The notes beneath the pieces were generated by a model. The model saw only the letters and a program-made list of their open reading frames with translations, made no database searches and was not told the origin of the DNA. Positions 1 through 7,297 of a DNA stretch of 16,237 bases are shown one piece after another. Source of the stretch: JALONO01 sp038209965 (lineage in GTDB: Bacteria > Bacteroidota > Bacteroidia > Cytophagales > Thermoflexibacteraceae); NCBI GenBank assembly GCA_038209965.1, contig JBBQXF010000105.1:1-16237 (forward strand), read 5' to 3'. The translations under genes were made by a program, and so were the position numbers. Each line of letters begins with the position of its first letter. The stretch's first letter is position 1.

Positions 1-35
1 GTCCACCAAACTTTTGCCCCAAAAGTTTGGTGGAC
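1..35. repeat. Perfect 16-bp inverted repeat (hairpin) at window edge
   Basis: Positions 1-16 (GTCCACCAAACTTTTG) and 20-35 are exact reverse complements, separated by a CCC loop. No T-run follows on the + strand, so a canonical intrinsic terminator is not shown, although the hairpin could end transcription of a gene outside the window. It may also be one copy of a dispersed repeat. The element starts at base 1 and may continue upstream, so its full extent is unknown. Confidence 0.8.
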
Positions 36-229
36 ACTGAAGCCCCCGGACAGGGCCCGCCCCCAGGAAAAACCGGTGAACAACACCGGCAAAGAAGGCC
101 TCACCCTACCGAAAAATACCGCCTAGACACGCGGAGAGGCATAAAAGGTTTCAAAACACCTATTTTTTCCCTTATTTTGTACGTAATTCTTATTAGTTCC
201 TATTATCTATCCTATTAATACAAATAAAA

Positions 230-1159
230 TTGGACAGCATCCTCCGAATTGGGGCCAGTCATGATCAGGTAGCACTTTGGCAAGCTTCGGCAGTTGCCAA
301 GTTGCTGCTCGCTGCTGGTTTGAACACCAGGGTTGTTCTGCTTGACCCTTTGGCAGATAAGCAAGCAAGCAAGCATACTACCAAAAACAAACGGGTTTCA
401 TTTACCGATGAACTGGATGAGCAACTGGAACGCGACTTGGTCGATATAGCCGTAATGAGTGCCAGTGATCTGCCTTTGTCACTTGCCTGCGACCCCGACC
501 AGCTTGCCTTTACTAAGCGAGAGCCGCCAAATGATGTGATCCTCAGCCTTAACAAGTACTTTACCATGGAGGATGAAAGTCAGAGACTGGTATTGGGGGC
601 AGGGTCTCCGCTGAGGATCGCCCTGATCCGTCGCAATTTCGCGAAGGTAAAAGCCCTTGAGCTACCGGGCAATTTTCAGGCACAACTGCGCAAGATGGAA
701 GATGGCAGTTGTGATGCGCTGGTGCTGGATCATGCGCTAGCGCACCAAATGGGTTGTGCCCAGTTGATCGTGAAGCATTTACCGATCGCTCAATTTACCC
801 CTAGAGCGGGCCAAGGTAGCATTGCCATCAAATTGTCGGCCCACTTGCCGGTAGAATTAACGGCCCAAATCAAGCAGGCAAGTACAGATCTATTGACTGA
901 GCTATGTATTGGGCTAGAACGCAATTTCGCGCACCATTTGAGTACGGCAGTCGCTTCGCCCTGCTTTGCTTATGCTGAATTATTGCCAGAAGATACTATA
1001 CGCTTACACGGAGGCTACATCTATGCGAACGGTCGAGTGTTGGTCGGATTTACACGAACCAGCCAGTTGAGCAGTGCTGACGACTTGGGGGAAGCATTGG
1101 CGGAAGAAGTTTTGAGCTATACCCCACCGCTGAAGGAGAGCAAGGGTTTAGCACGCTAA
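230..1159 (+). CDS. Hydroxymethylbilane synthase (HemC) family protein, probably catalytically degenerate
   Basis: This 309-residue protein has the length and domain order of porphobilinogen deaminase (HemC), which assembles hydroxymethylbilane for heme synthesis in the cytosol. Recognisable blocks are LRIGAS..ALWQA (5-19), DIAVMSASDLP (72-82), GAGSPLRI (123-130), LPGNFQAQL (145-153), RAGQGSIAI (192-200) and a C-terminal FAYAEL (246-251). Aspartate 80 matches the E. coli catalytic Asp84. By hand alignment the cofactor cysteine (E. coli Cys242) is Val241, with a cysteine displaced to 245; E. coli Arg11, Lys83, Arg101, Arg132, Arg149 and Arg155 correspond to Ser10, Ser79, Asn101, Ile130, Pro146 and Gln152. 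A normal dipyrromethane-dependent enzyme is therefore unlikely. The start is TTG: the conserved strand begins at residue 5, an in-frame stop lies at 194-196, and the first in-frame ATG falls inside the fold at residue 75. The ORF is intact, so it is not an obvious pseudogene. Its stop overlaps that of the next gene on the opposite strand. Confidence 0.8.
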   Translation: MDSILRIGASHDQVALWQASAVAKLLLAAGLNTRVVLLDPLADKQASKHTTKNKRVSFTDELDEQLERDLVDIAVMSASDLPLSLACDPDQLAFTKREPPNDVILSLNKYFTMEDESQRLVLGAGSPLRIALIRRNFAKVKALELPGNFQAQLRKMEDGSCDALVLDHALAHQMGCAQLIVKHLPIAQFTPRAGQGSIAIKLSAHLPVELTAQIKQASTDLLTELCIGLERNFAHHLSTAVASPCFAYAELLPEDTIRLHGGYIYANGRVLVGFTRTSQLSSADDLGEALAEEVLSYTPPLKESKGLAR

Positions 1160-2289
1160 AGGATCAAATGGGGCACAAAACGACTTGTATTGCCAGTAAT
1201 CAAGTGGTTGGCTTCCCGGATCCCGATACCGGCCGCCGCTTGGCCAATTATCCAAGAACCGATTACCGGATAGTGGCCCGCAAAGTTGGGCAGTTTGCGC
1301 AACTCTTGAAAAACGTAGCCCTCGGCGCCATACGCGCCCTCGGAACTTTCTCTAAGCTGCCCATTTTCTATGATGGAGACGTTAGCCCCTTCGCGCGACA
1401 ACAGAGGCTTGATCACGAAATCCGTCATCTGATGCTGGTCAAAATAGGCTGGCAACAAGTACTCGCACTTGGGAAAAAGTTTCCAAAGAATGGCCAAGAT
1501 TGCTTTATTGGACAAAATCATCTTCCAACTAGGCTCAATCCAATGAACTTGGTTTACATCAGCCAGCAAATTCTGGCCAAAAGCTTCGTGCACCATCCAC
1601 TCATAGGGATACAATTTGAAAATATTGCGGATGGTTCGTCCTTGGAGATCCACAAAACCCTTTTGGGCTTTGTCCCATCCTATATCGTCGATATAAAGAA
1701 AATTGGTTTCGTGCCCTGCCTGTTGCGCGCAGTCGCGCAGGTATTCGGTCGTGGTCAAATCTTCCAAATTGTCGCGCACACAGGCAAAATGCAGGGTATC
1801 GGGGTGCAGATATCCATTCAATGACCGCCAAGTGCCCACCAGTTTCTCGTGGATGGAATTGAACTGATCCTTGCTTTGGTCGACTTCTTGCAACCAGAAC
1901 CATTGGACAATGGCCGCTTCGTAAAGTGAGGTTGGAGTGTCGGCATTAAACTCCAGCAGTTTGGGAGGATGCTGCCCATCATAACAAAAATCAAAACGGC
2001 CATAAATGGACGGGGCATCGGTTTCCCAAGTCTGAAGGATATGGGGCACCATGAATTCGGGGATGGCGAACAATTGCCACAAATTATTCTTGATCACCTG
2101 ATCTACCGCCTCCAAACACATTTCCCAAAGTGTGTTGGTGGCTTTTTCCAGTTGCTCGATCTGCGAGAGGGAAAAAGCGTAATAAACTGACTCATCCCAA
2201 TAGGGAACATCGGTGCTGTGAAAACCAAACCCCAGCTTCTCAACGGCTTTTTGCCAGTCGTTGCGGGGAGAAATCGGAATGCGTTGCAT
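1156..2289 (-). CDS. Glutathionylspermidine synthase-like ATP-grasp protein (YgiC/YjfC type)
   Basis: The 377-residue protein matches the synthetase half of glutathionylspermidine synthase (GSP_synth family), an ATP-grasp ligase fold that joins a carboxylate to an amine. Motifs visible are YGRFDF (96-101), LLEFNADTPTSLYEAA (111-126) containing the family's metal/ATP-binding Glu113 and Asn115, and VIKPLLSREGANV (292-304) with the nucleotide-contacting Lys294. The N-terminal CHAP amidase domain of bifunctional GspS is absent, as in E. coli YgiC and YjfC, whose true substrates are not settled; an amine or peptide ligase role is inference. There is no signal peptide or membrane segment. The gene is convergent with the HemC-like gene: its TAG at 1156-1158 overlaps the other gene's TAA at 1157-1159. 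It diverges from the GNAT-nitrilase gene across a 219-bp spacer. The usual DUF350 membrane partner of some family members is not seen here. Confidence 0.9.
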   Translation of the reverse strand: MQRIPISPRNDWQKAVEKLGFGFHSTDVPYWDESVYYAFSLSQIEQLEKATNTLWEMCLEAVDQVIKNNLWQLFAIPEFMVPHILQTWETDAPSIYGRFDFCYDGQHPPKLLEFNADTPTSLYEAAIVQWFWLQEVDQSKDQFNSIHEKLVGTWRSLNGYLHPDTLHFACVRDNLEDLTTTEYLRDCAQQAGHETNFLYIDDIGWDKAQKGFVDLQGRTIRNIFKLYPYEWMVHEAFGQNLLADVNQVHWIEPSWKMILSNKAILAILWKLFPKCEYLLPAYFDQHQMTDFVIKPLLSREGANVSIIENGQLRESSEGAYGAEGYVFQELRKLPNFAGHYPVIGSWIIGQAAAGIGIREANHLITGNTSRFVPHLIL

Positions 2290-2336
2290 GGTAATGGCTT
2301 GACTTGCCCCTTAGATACGTAAGAAAATAAATGAAG

Positions 2337-2368
2337 TTTGCCCCTTTGGGTTTTATCGATCAACTTTG
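2337..2368 (+). promoter_or_regulatory. Candidate Bacteroidota-type promoter for the GNAT-nitrilase gene
   Basis: TTTG at 2337-2340 is followed, after 20 bases, by CAACTTTG at 2361-2368. This is one mismatch from the TAnnTTTG -7 element of Bacteroidota sigma factor promoters, and the spacing is close to the usual 19. It would give a leader of roughly 130 nt that carries a small hairpin (GCCATT-GGA-AATGGC, 2380-2394). The match is short and could be chance. Confidence 0.35.
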
Positions 2369-2508
2369 CGGCGCAGAAAGCCATTGGAAATGGCTGATCC
2401 ATCGCAATGATGCTATAACATACTGTTCCAGCTTGTTGCCGCAAATTAGCACATGCTTGCCAGCTGTTTATTGCCAATTTTCCAACCTTGACTTCTTTCT
2501 GATCAAAA

Positions 2509-4104
2509 ATGCCGATTGAAGATCCCATAACCGTAAGAAATATGAGTGAGGAAGATTCCCCAAATACCTCGACCCACAAGTTGAACCTCCGCAATTTGAC
2601 CATTGCGGATTACGACGATTTGTTGGAAATCATGCACTTGGTCTATTCCAACATTGGCGATGGTATTTGGCCCAAAGAAGATTTGCAAAACCTCCTCACC
2701 ATTTTTCCCGAGGGACAAATTTGTATTGAGGACAACGACAAAGTGGTGGCGTGTGCGCTTTGTATCATCGTTGACTATTCCAAATATGGCGACAACCATA
2801 CTTACCAACAGGTAACGGGCAACTATAAATTTGCGACCCACGATGCCAAGGGCACGGTGCTGTATGGGATAGATATTTTTGTCCATCCCGGATACCAAGG
2901 GCTGCGCTTGGGCCGCCGGCTGTACGATGCCCGCAAAGAAATGTGCGAGAATCTCAACCTGAACAGCATCATCGCGGGGGGGCGCATTCCTGGTTATGCC
3001 AAATATTCGGATCAATTGACCCCGCGCGAGTACATCGAGCAGGTAAAAAACAAAGAGGTATTTGATCCCATTTTGTCTTTTCAGTTGAGCAATGATTTCC
3101 ACGTGCGCAAGGTACTGACCAACTATTTGCCCAGTGACCGCGATTCCAAGGCTTATGCGACCCTACTGGAATGGAACAATATTTACTATTATGAAAAAGA
3201 GCCGCTGATCGGCGGGCGCAAAGAGGTGGTGCGGCTGGGCTTGGTTCAACTGCAAATGCGCAATGTGCCGTCCAAACAGGCCCTAATGGAAAATATTGAG
3301 TTCTATGTGGATGCAGTGAGTGCTTATAAAGCTGATTTTGTGCTGTTTCCCGAACTGTTCAACGCGCCACTGATGGCCCAGTTCAACGATGATAGTGCTG
3401 CCAAGTCAATCCGCCAAATGGCCTCCTACACCGATGAGTTGCGCGAGCAGTTTGTGGAGTATGCCATTTCATACAATATCAACATCATAGCGGGCAGTAT
3501 GCCACTCTACGATGGCGAACAACTTTACAACGTCTCGTATTTGTGCCGCCGCGATGGTACTTGGGACATGCAGTACAAGATCCACATCACGCCCGACGAG
3601 AAAAGTGCATGGGGCATGAAGCCCGGCAACCGGATCAAGGTTTTTGACACTGATGTGTGCAAGATTGGGATTTTGATCTGTTATGATGTAGAGTTCCCCG
3701 AGCTTTCCCGCTTTTTGGCCGACCAAAACATGCAGATCTTGTTTGTCCCCTTCCTGACCGACACACGCAACGGCTACCACCGGGTGCGCAACTGCGCCAT
3801 GGCCCGGGCCATTGAAAACGAGTGCTACGTGGCCATTGCGGGCAGCGTGGGCAACTTGCCCAGGGTAAAAAACATGGATTTGAACTATGCCCAATCGGCG
3901 GTCTTTTCACCCTCCGACTTTGCTTTCCCCAACAATGCCATTGTGGCCGAGGCCACCCCAAATACCGAGATGACCATTATTGCCGACGTGGATCTGGGGT
4001 TGTTGAAAGAACTCAACGTGATGGGGAGCGTGCGCAACTTAAGGGATCGGCGGACCGACCTTTATGATCTGCGGTGGATCGGAGGGAAAAAAAAGAAAGA
4101 ATAG
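2509..4104 (+). CDS. Bifunctional GNAT acetyltransferase / nitrilase-fold carbon-nitrogen hydrolase
   Basis: The 531-residue protein has an N-terminal GNAT domain (about 24-220) fused to a nitrilase-superfamily domain (about 237-525). In the GNAT part the acetyl-CoA loop is recognisable in VHPGYQGLRLGRRLYDAR, with Gln130 to Gly135 at the pyrophosphate-binding turn. In the hydrolase part all three catalytic residues are present: Glu282 (FPELFNAP), Lys357 (YKIHITPDE) and Cys391 (LICYDVEFPE). The closest well-studied relatives of this half are omega-amidases and N-carbamoyl hydrolases. It could hydrolyse an amide while the GNAT half acylates an amine, but the substrate is not known. The protein looks cytosolic. 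The start could be Met1 or Met12 (2542); the conserved region begins near residue 24, so both fit. A strong terminator follows 23 nt after the stop, and the gene appears monocistronic. Confidence 0.92.
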   Translation: MPIEDPITVRNMSEEDSPNTSTHKLNLRNLTIADYDDLLEIMHLVYSNIGDGIWPKEDLQNLLTIFPEGQICIEDNDKVVACALCIIVDYSKYGDNHTYQQVTGNYKFATHDAKGTVLYGIDIFVHPGYQGLRLGRRLYDARKEMCENLNLNSIIAGGRIPGYAKYSDQLTPREYIEQVKNKEVFDPILSFQLSNDFHVRKVLTNYLPSDRDSKAYATLLEWNNIYYYEKEPLIGGRKEVVRLGLVQLQMRNVPSKQALMENIEFYVDAVSAYKADFVLFPELFNAPLMAQFNDDSAAKSIRQMASYTDELREQFVEYAISYNINIIAGSMPLYDGEQLYNVSYLCRRDGTWDMQYKIHITPDEKSAWGMKPGNRIKVFDTDVCKIGILICYDVEFPELSRFLADQNMQILFVPFLTDTRNGYHRVRNCAMARAIENECYVAIAGSVGNLPRVKNMDLNYAQSAVFSPSDFAFPNNAIVAEATPNTEMTIIADVDLGLLKELNVMGSVRNLRDRRTDLYDLRWIGGKKKKE

Positions 4105-4127
4105 CCCAGTTATGAAAGGTCAAGTAC

Positions 4128-4172
4128 CGCACGTTGGCTAGGTTTTATCACCTAGCAACGTGCGTTTTTTTT
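4128..4172 (+). terminator. Rho-independent terminator after the GNAT-nitrilase gene
   Basis: An inverted repeat of about 15 bp with one bulged G (arms 4128-4143 and 4150-4164, GCACGTTG.CTAGGT type, six-base TTTATC loop) is directly followed by an eight-T run at 4165-4172. Position, 23 nt past the stop codon, and the T-tract make this a convincing intrinsic terminator. Confidence 0.88.
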
Positions 4173-4497
4173 GGTGTGCCCATTCAGGGGGAAAGCATGC
4201 CGCGAATCGCAAAATGAGACTGAACCGCGCCAAAGAAGATCCGGCCCATGGTTCGTTTATAACACCCTTCTGCAACCAAACCAACGGTCACTTACAGGGC
4301 AACCTGCCCAAGTGCATTGGCGAGCTTGGTTTGCCAAATAAAGAAATAATGGAAACGCTTAACCCCAGTAATGGGCTAATAACTCGGGCTGGCCCCGCTC
4401 ATTCCCGCTATTTCTTTTTTTATATTGTCTTTGCGGGGAAAAATGCGCAAATTGACCCGCTAAAATACCCAAAACAACTTCCCACTATTATACGAAA
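4173..4497. other. Intergenic region upstream of the MFS gene, with a possible promoter
   Basis: This 325-bp stretch has no convincing gene. An open frame (4160-4501) overlaps both the terminator T-run and the MFS start codon and has no recognisable domain, so I do not call it. Near its end TGTCTTTG (4426-4433) is one mismatch from the TAnnTTTG -7 element, preceded by a T-rich stretch, and would give a leader of about 55-60 nt for the MFS gene. No clear TTTG lies at the expected -33 position. Confidence 0.4.
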
Positions 4498-5790
4498 ATG
4501 AACATGACCATGAATGTAAACCGCAACCGCCTATTCGTCGGCAGTTGCTTTGCGCTGATTACCACAGCCTTTGCCTTTGCCATCCGGGCCGGGATTATGA
4601 ACGATCTAGCCAAAGACTTTAAATTATCCGACACCGAACTAGGCTGGATCAATTTCATGGGGGCTTTTGGCTTTCCCATTGCAACATTGATCGGAGGGCC
4701 ACTCTACAATAGTCTGGGCCCAAAAAATATTGGTTTTATCGCTTTTTTTAGCCATCTAATCGGCATAACAGCTTCTATTTTATCCGATAGTTTTTTGCCA
4801 CTTTTCTTCTCAACCTTTATTATCAGTTTTGGGAACGGGATGGTGGAAGCCGCTTTCAACCCCATGATCGCCAGCATGTACGATGCCAATAAAACGACTA
4901 TGCTCAACCGTTTCCATGTTTGGTTTCCCGGGGGACTAGCCATAGGGGCTTTGATCGCATTCAGTCTTGCCAGCATAGATACTTGGCAGCTCAAGATCGC
5001 CGTCATGTATATCCCCACTTTGATTTATGGCTTCTTGTTTTTTGGCCAAAAATTCCCCCAAGCATCGGGCTCGTTGAGCACTTCAAATACCGAGAATTTG
5101 AAAGCCATTTTCTCCTCACCGCTGTATTTGTTCATGCTCGTGTGTATGATGATGACCGCCACTACCGAACTGGGCACGCAAGGCTGGGTTGAACGGATCT
5201 TGGGCCAGTCTGGTGCACAACCTTTATTGATTTTCGCTTTTGTGACAGGACTAATGGCCATTGGACGCTTGTTCGCCGGGCCGATTATCCACCGCCTAAA
5301 TATTACCGGGGTGTTGCTTGGTTCAGCCATTATTTCAGCAATCGCCATTTATCTGATGAGTTCAGCCACTGGCCCAATGGTGTATGTGTGCGCCGTATTG
5401 TTTGCTGTGGGGGTATGTTATTTTTGGCCAAACATGATTTCGTTCGTGGCGGTTTATATGCCAAAAACTGGGGCTTTGGGAATGTCATTGATGGGTGGAG
5501 TTGGGATGGTGGGGCTTTCTATTTTCAACCCTATTATCGGCGGCTGGCTGGATTCGGCAAAAAAGAGTAATGCCACCGCTGCTGGTTATCCGGTAGATGC
5601 TTCGTTAGATGGGCAAGCACTTGCTGATGCGTTCTCAAAGATCCCCAAAGAAGCCATGAACAAAATCGAATTGGCCGCTGGTCAAGCCACCTTGGCCAAT
5701 ATAGCCATTATTCCACTCCTATTGATCGTCGCTTTTGCTTTCCTATACTTCCTGATGCGCAACCAAGCGCAACCCAAGGCCGCCCACTAG
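4498..5790 (+). CDS. Major facilitator superfamily (MFS) transporter
   Basis: The 430-residue protein is almost wholly hydrophobic, with about 12 predicted membrane segments; the first spans roughly 12-32 and the last 402-420. A loop resembling the MFS motif between segments 2 and 3 reads GGPLYNSLGPKNIGF (66-80), and GRLFAGPIIHRL (256-267) is the equivalent in the second half, supporting the duplicated 6+6 fold. A long hydrophilic loop (about 352-398) precedes the last segment. The substrate cannot be read from sequence. The Gfo/Idh/MocA dehydrogenase downstream, on the same strand 167 bp away, suggests a sugar, polyol or derived compound, but that is inference from neighbourhood only. Met1, Met3 and Met5 are all possible starts. 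A large hairpin follows the gene. Confidence 0.88.
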   Translation: MNMTMNVNRNRLFVGSCFALITTAFAFAIRAGIMNDLAKDFKLSDTELGWINFMGAFGFPIATLIGGPLYNSLGPKNIGFIAFFSHLIGITASILSDSFLPLFFSTFIISFGNGMVEAAFNPMIASMYDANKTTMLNRFHVWFPGGLAIGALIAFSLASIDTWQLKIAVMYIPTLIYGFLFFGQKFPQASGSLSTSNTENLKAIFSSPLYLFMLVCMMMTATTELGTQGWVERILGQSGAQPLLIFAFVTGLMAIGRLFAGPIIHRLNITGVLLGSAIISAIAIYLMSSATGPMVYVCAVLFAVGVCYFWPNMISFVAVYMPKTGALGMSLMGGVGMVGLSIFNPIIGGWLDSAKKSNATAAGYPVDASLDGQALADAFSKIPKEAMNKIELAAGQATLANIAIIPLLLIVAFAFLYFLMRNQAQPKAAH

Positions 5791-5838
5791 TCTTGCTATG
5801 GCTGCTTTCACGCAGGTGATCTGCTAGGATTTTCCACT

Positions 5839-5879
5839 TGTTCCGTTGGGCGGGATGGCAAATCCCGACCAACGGAACA
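5839..5879. repeat. Long inverted repeat downstream of the MFS gene
   Basis: Arms 5839-5856 and 5862-5879 (TGTTCCGTTGG.CGGGAT type) pair over 18 bases with one G/A mismatch and a five-base loop. No T-run follows on either side, so it is either a weak terminator, an mRNA-stabilising stem between the MFS and oxidoreductase genes, or a copy of a dispersed palindromic repeat. Confidence 0.7.
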
Positions 5880-5884
5880 CCTTG

Positions 5885-5894
5885 GTCAATTGAC
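5885..5894. promoter_or_regulatory. 10-bp palindrome upstream of the oxidoreductase gene (possible operator)
   Basis: GTCAATTGAC is a perfect 10-bp palindrome 63 bp before the Gfo/Idh/MocA start. A weak TAnnTTTG-like element (TACTTTTA, 5926-5933) lies between it and the gene. A regulator-binding role is possible, but a palindrome this short also occurs by chance. Confidence 0.25.
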
Positions 5895-5957
5895 ATAAAT
5901 GCTTACGGACGAAACCAACATTGATTACTTTTATTCATTTTTTCAACTTTTTTAACT

Positions 5958-7286
5958 ATGAACCGCAGAAATTTTATCCATACTTCAATGGCGGCCGGGG
6001 CTGGCCTGGCCACAGTAGGCAACTTGGAAGCCGCCGCCCGTGAGCGGGAGCGTGTCGGGGCCAATGACCGAGTGCGCATCGGCGTGATCGGATGCAAGGG
6101 CCAAGGCTGGTCTAACATGAATTCCCACCTTAAAATGTCCGATGTAGATTGCGTGGCCCTGTGCGACGTGGACCAGTCGGTGCTGGATCAACGGGCCTCC
6201 GATGTGGAGAAAATCCGGGGCAAAAAGCCCAAACTTTATGGTGATTACCGCAAAATGCTGGAAGACAAGGACATTGATGCAGTGATCATTGGCACGCCCG
6301 ACCACTGGCACTGCCTCCAAATGGTGGATGCCTGCTCGGCGGGCAAGGATGTGTACGTCGAAAAACCAATGGCCAATTCCATTGAAGAATGCCGGATCAT
6401 GCAGGCCGCCGCCAAACGGTACAGCAAGGTGGTGCAGGTTGGCCAGTGGCAGCGGAGTGCCCAACACTTTTACGACGCCATCAATTATGTCCATTCGGGC
6501 AAACTGGGCCAAGTCCGATTGGTGAAAGCTTGGGCTTTCATGGGCTGGATGAAATCGGTGCCCGTGCTGCCCGACAGCCCGGCCCCGGCGGGAGTCAATT
6601 ATGACATGTGGCTAGGCCCAGCCACCAAGCGGCCCTTCAACCCCAACCGCTTCCATTTTAACTTCCGGTGGTATTGGGACTATGCCGGGGGGCTGATGAC
6701 CGACTGGGGTGTACACCTGATCGACATAGCGCTGTGGGGCATGAAAGCCTCCGCTCCCAAATCGATCCTGTCCATTGGGGGCAAGTTTGCGTATCCCGAT
6801 GATGCCGAAGAAACCCCCGATACCCAACAAGCCCTCTTTGATTTTGGCAACGTGTCCATGATCTGGGAACACGCCGTAGGGATCAGCAATGGCAATTTTG
6901 GCCGCGACCACGGCATTGCCTTCGTGGGCAACAACGGCACACTGGTGGTAGATCGGGGTGGCTGGGAATTGTTTCCCGAAATGGACACCGATGCCAAGGG
7001 AATGCGCAACTACAAAATGGAAATGCAGCCCAAGCAAACCCCGAAGGGCGATGCCCTGCTGGAACACTCGCGGAACTTTGTGGCCTGTATGCGCAGCCGC
7101 CAACAGCCCGTTTGCAATGCCGATGTGGCCAGCAATGTGTGCATCAATGCCCACATGGGCAACATTGCCTTCAAAACCGGCAAGCGGATTTTCTGGGACG
7201 AGGCCAAAGGATCCTTTACCGATGCCGAGGCCAATGCCCTCATCAAGGCCAATTACCACAACAATTGGGTATTGCCCAAAGTATAA
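5958..7286 (+). CDS. Gfo/Idh/MocA family oxidoreductase with Tat-like signal
   Basis: This 442-residue NAD(P)-dependent dehydrogenase has the Rossmann dinucleotide motif GVIGCKGQG (42-50), the family EKP motif (Glu135-Lys136-Pro137) with its catalytic-site lysine, and DWGVH (249-253) carrying the conserved aspartate and histidine of the active site. The N-terminus, RRNFIHTSMAAGAGLATV (3-20), resembles a Tat signal with a twin arginine and a short hydrophobic stretch, as is common for Bacteroidota members acting in the periplasm with bound cofactor. Relatives oxidise or reduce sugars, inositols and glycosides; the substrate is not readable here. Motifs typical of the large clade in Bacteroidota and Planctomycetota, such as GTPDHWH (110-116), are present. 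It is followed after 11 nt by an enoyl-CoA hydratase gene and preceded by an MFS transporter gene. Confidence 0.92.
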   Translation: MNRRNFIHTSMAAGAGLATVGNLEAAARERERVGANDRVRIGVIGCKGQGWSNMNSHLKMSDVDCVALCDVDQSVLDQRASDVEKIRGKKPKLYGDYRKMLEDKDIDAVIIGTPDHWHCLQMVDACSAGKDVYVEKPMANSIEECRIMQAAAKRYSKVVQVGQWQRSAQHFYDAINYVHSGKLGQVRLVKAWAFMGWMKSVPVLPDSPAPAGVNYDMWLGPATKRPFNPNRFHFNFRWYWDYAGGLMTDWGVHLIDIALWGMKASAPKSILSIGGKFAYPDDAEETPDTQQALFDFGNVSMIWEHAVGISNGNFGRDHGIAFVGNNGTLVVDRGGWELFPEMDTDAKGMRNYKMEMQPKQTPKGDALLEHSRNFVACMRSRQQPVCNADVASNVCINAHMGNIAFKTGKRIFWDEAKGSFTDAEANALIKANYHNNWVLPKV

Positions 7287-7297
7287 AGTCCTCGACA

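Noticed and set aside
73..89. 6-bp hairpin CCGGTG-N5-CACCGG in the leader of the HemC-like gene
   Set aside because: It is too short to claim a regulatory role or RNA element.
27..218. 63-residue plus-strand ORF before the HemC-like gene
   Set aside because: It begins inside the edge hairpin, has low-complexity Pro/Gly/Arg content followed by an AT-rich promoter-like tail, and no recognisable domain.
2103..2603. 166-residue minus-strand ORF spanning the GspS/GNAT gap
   Set aside because: It overlaps both flanking genes in the wrong frame and encodes nothing recognisable.
4160..4501. 113-residue plus-strand ORF between the terminator and the MFS gene
   Set aside because: Its start is in the terminator stem, it overlaps the MFS start and it has no domain or plausible composition.
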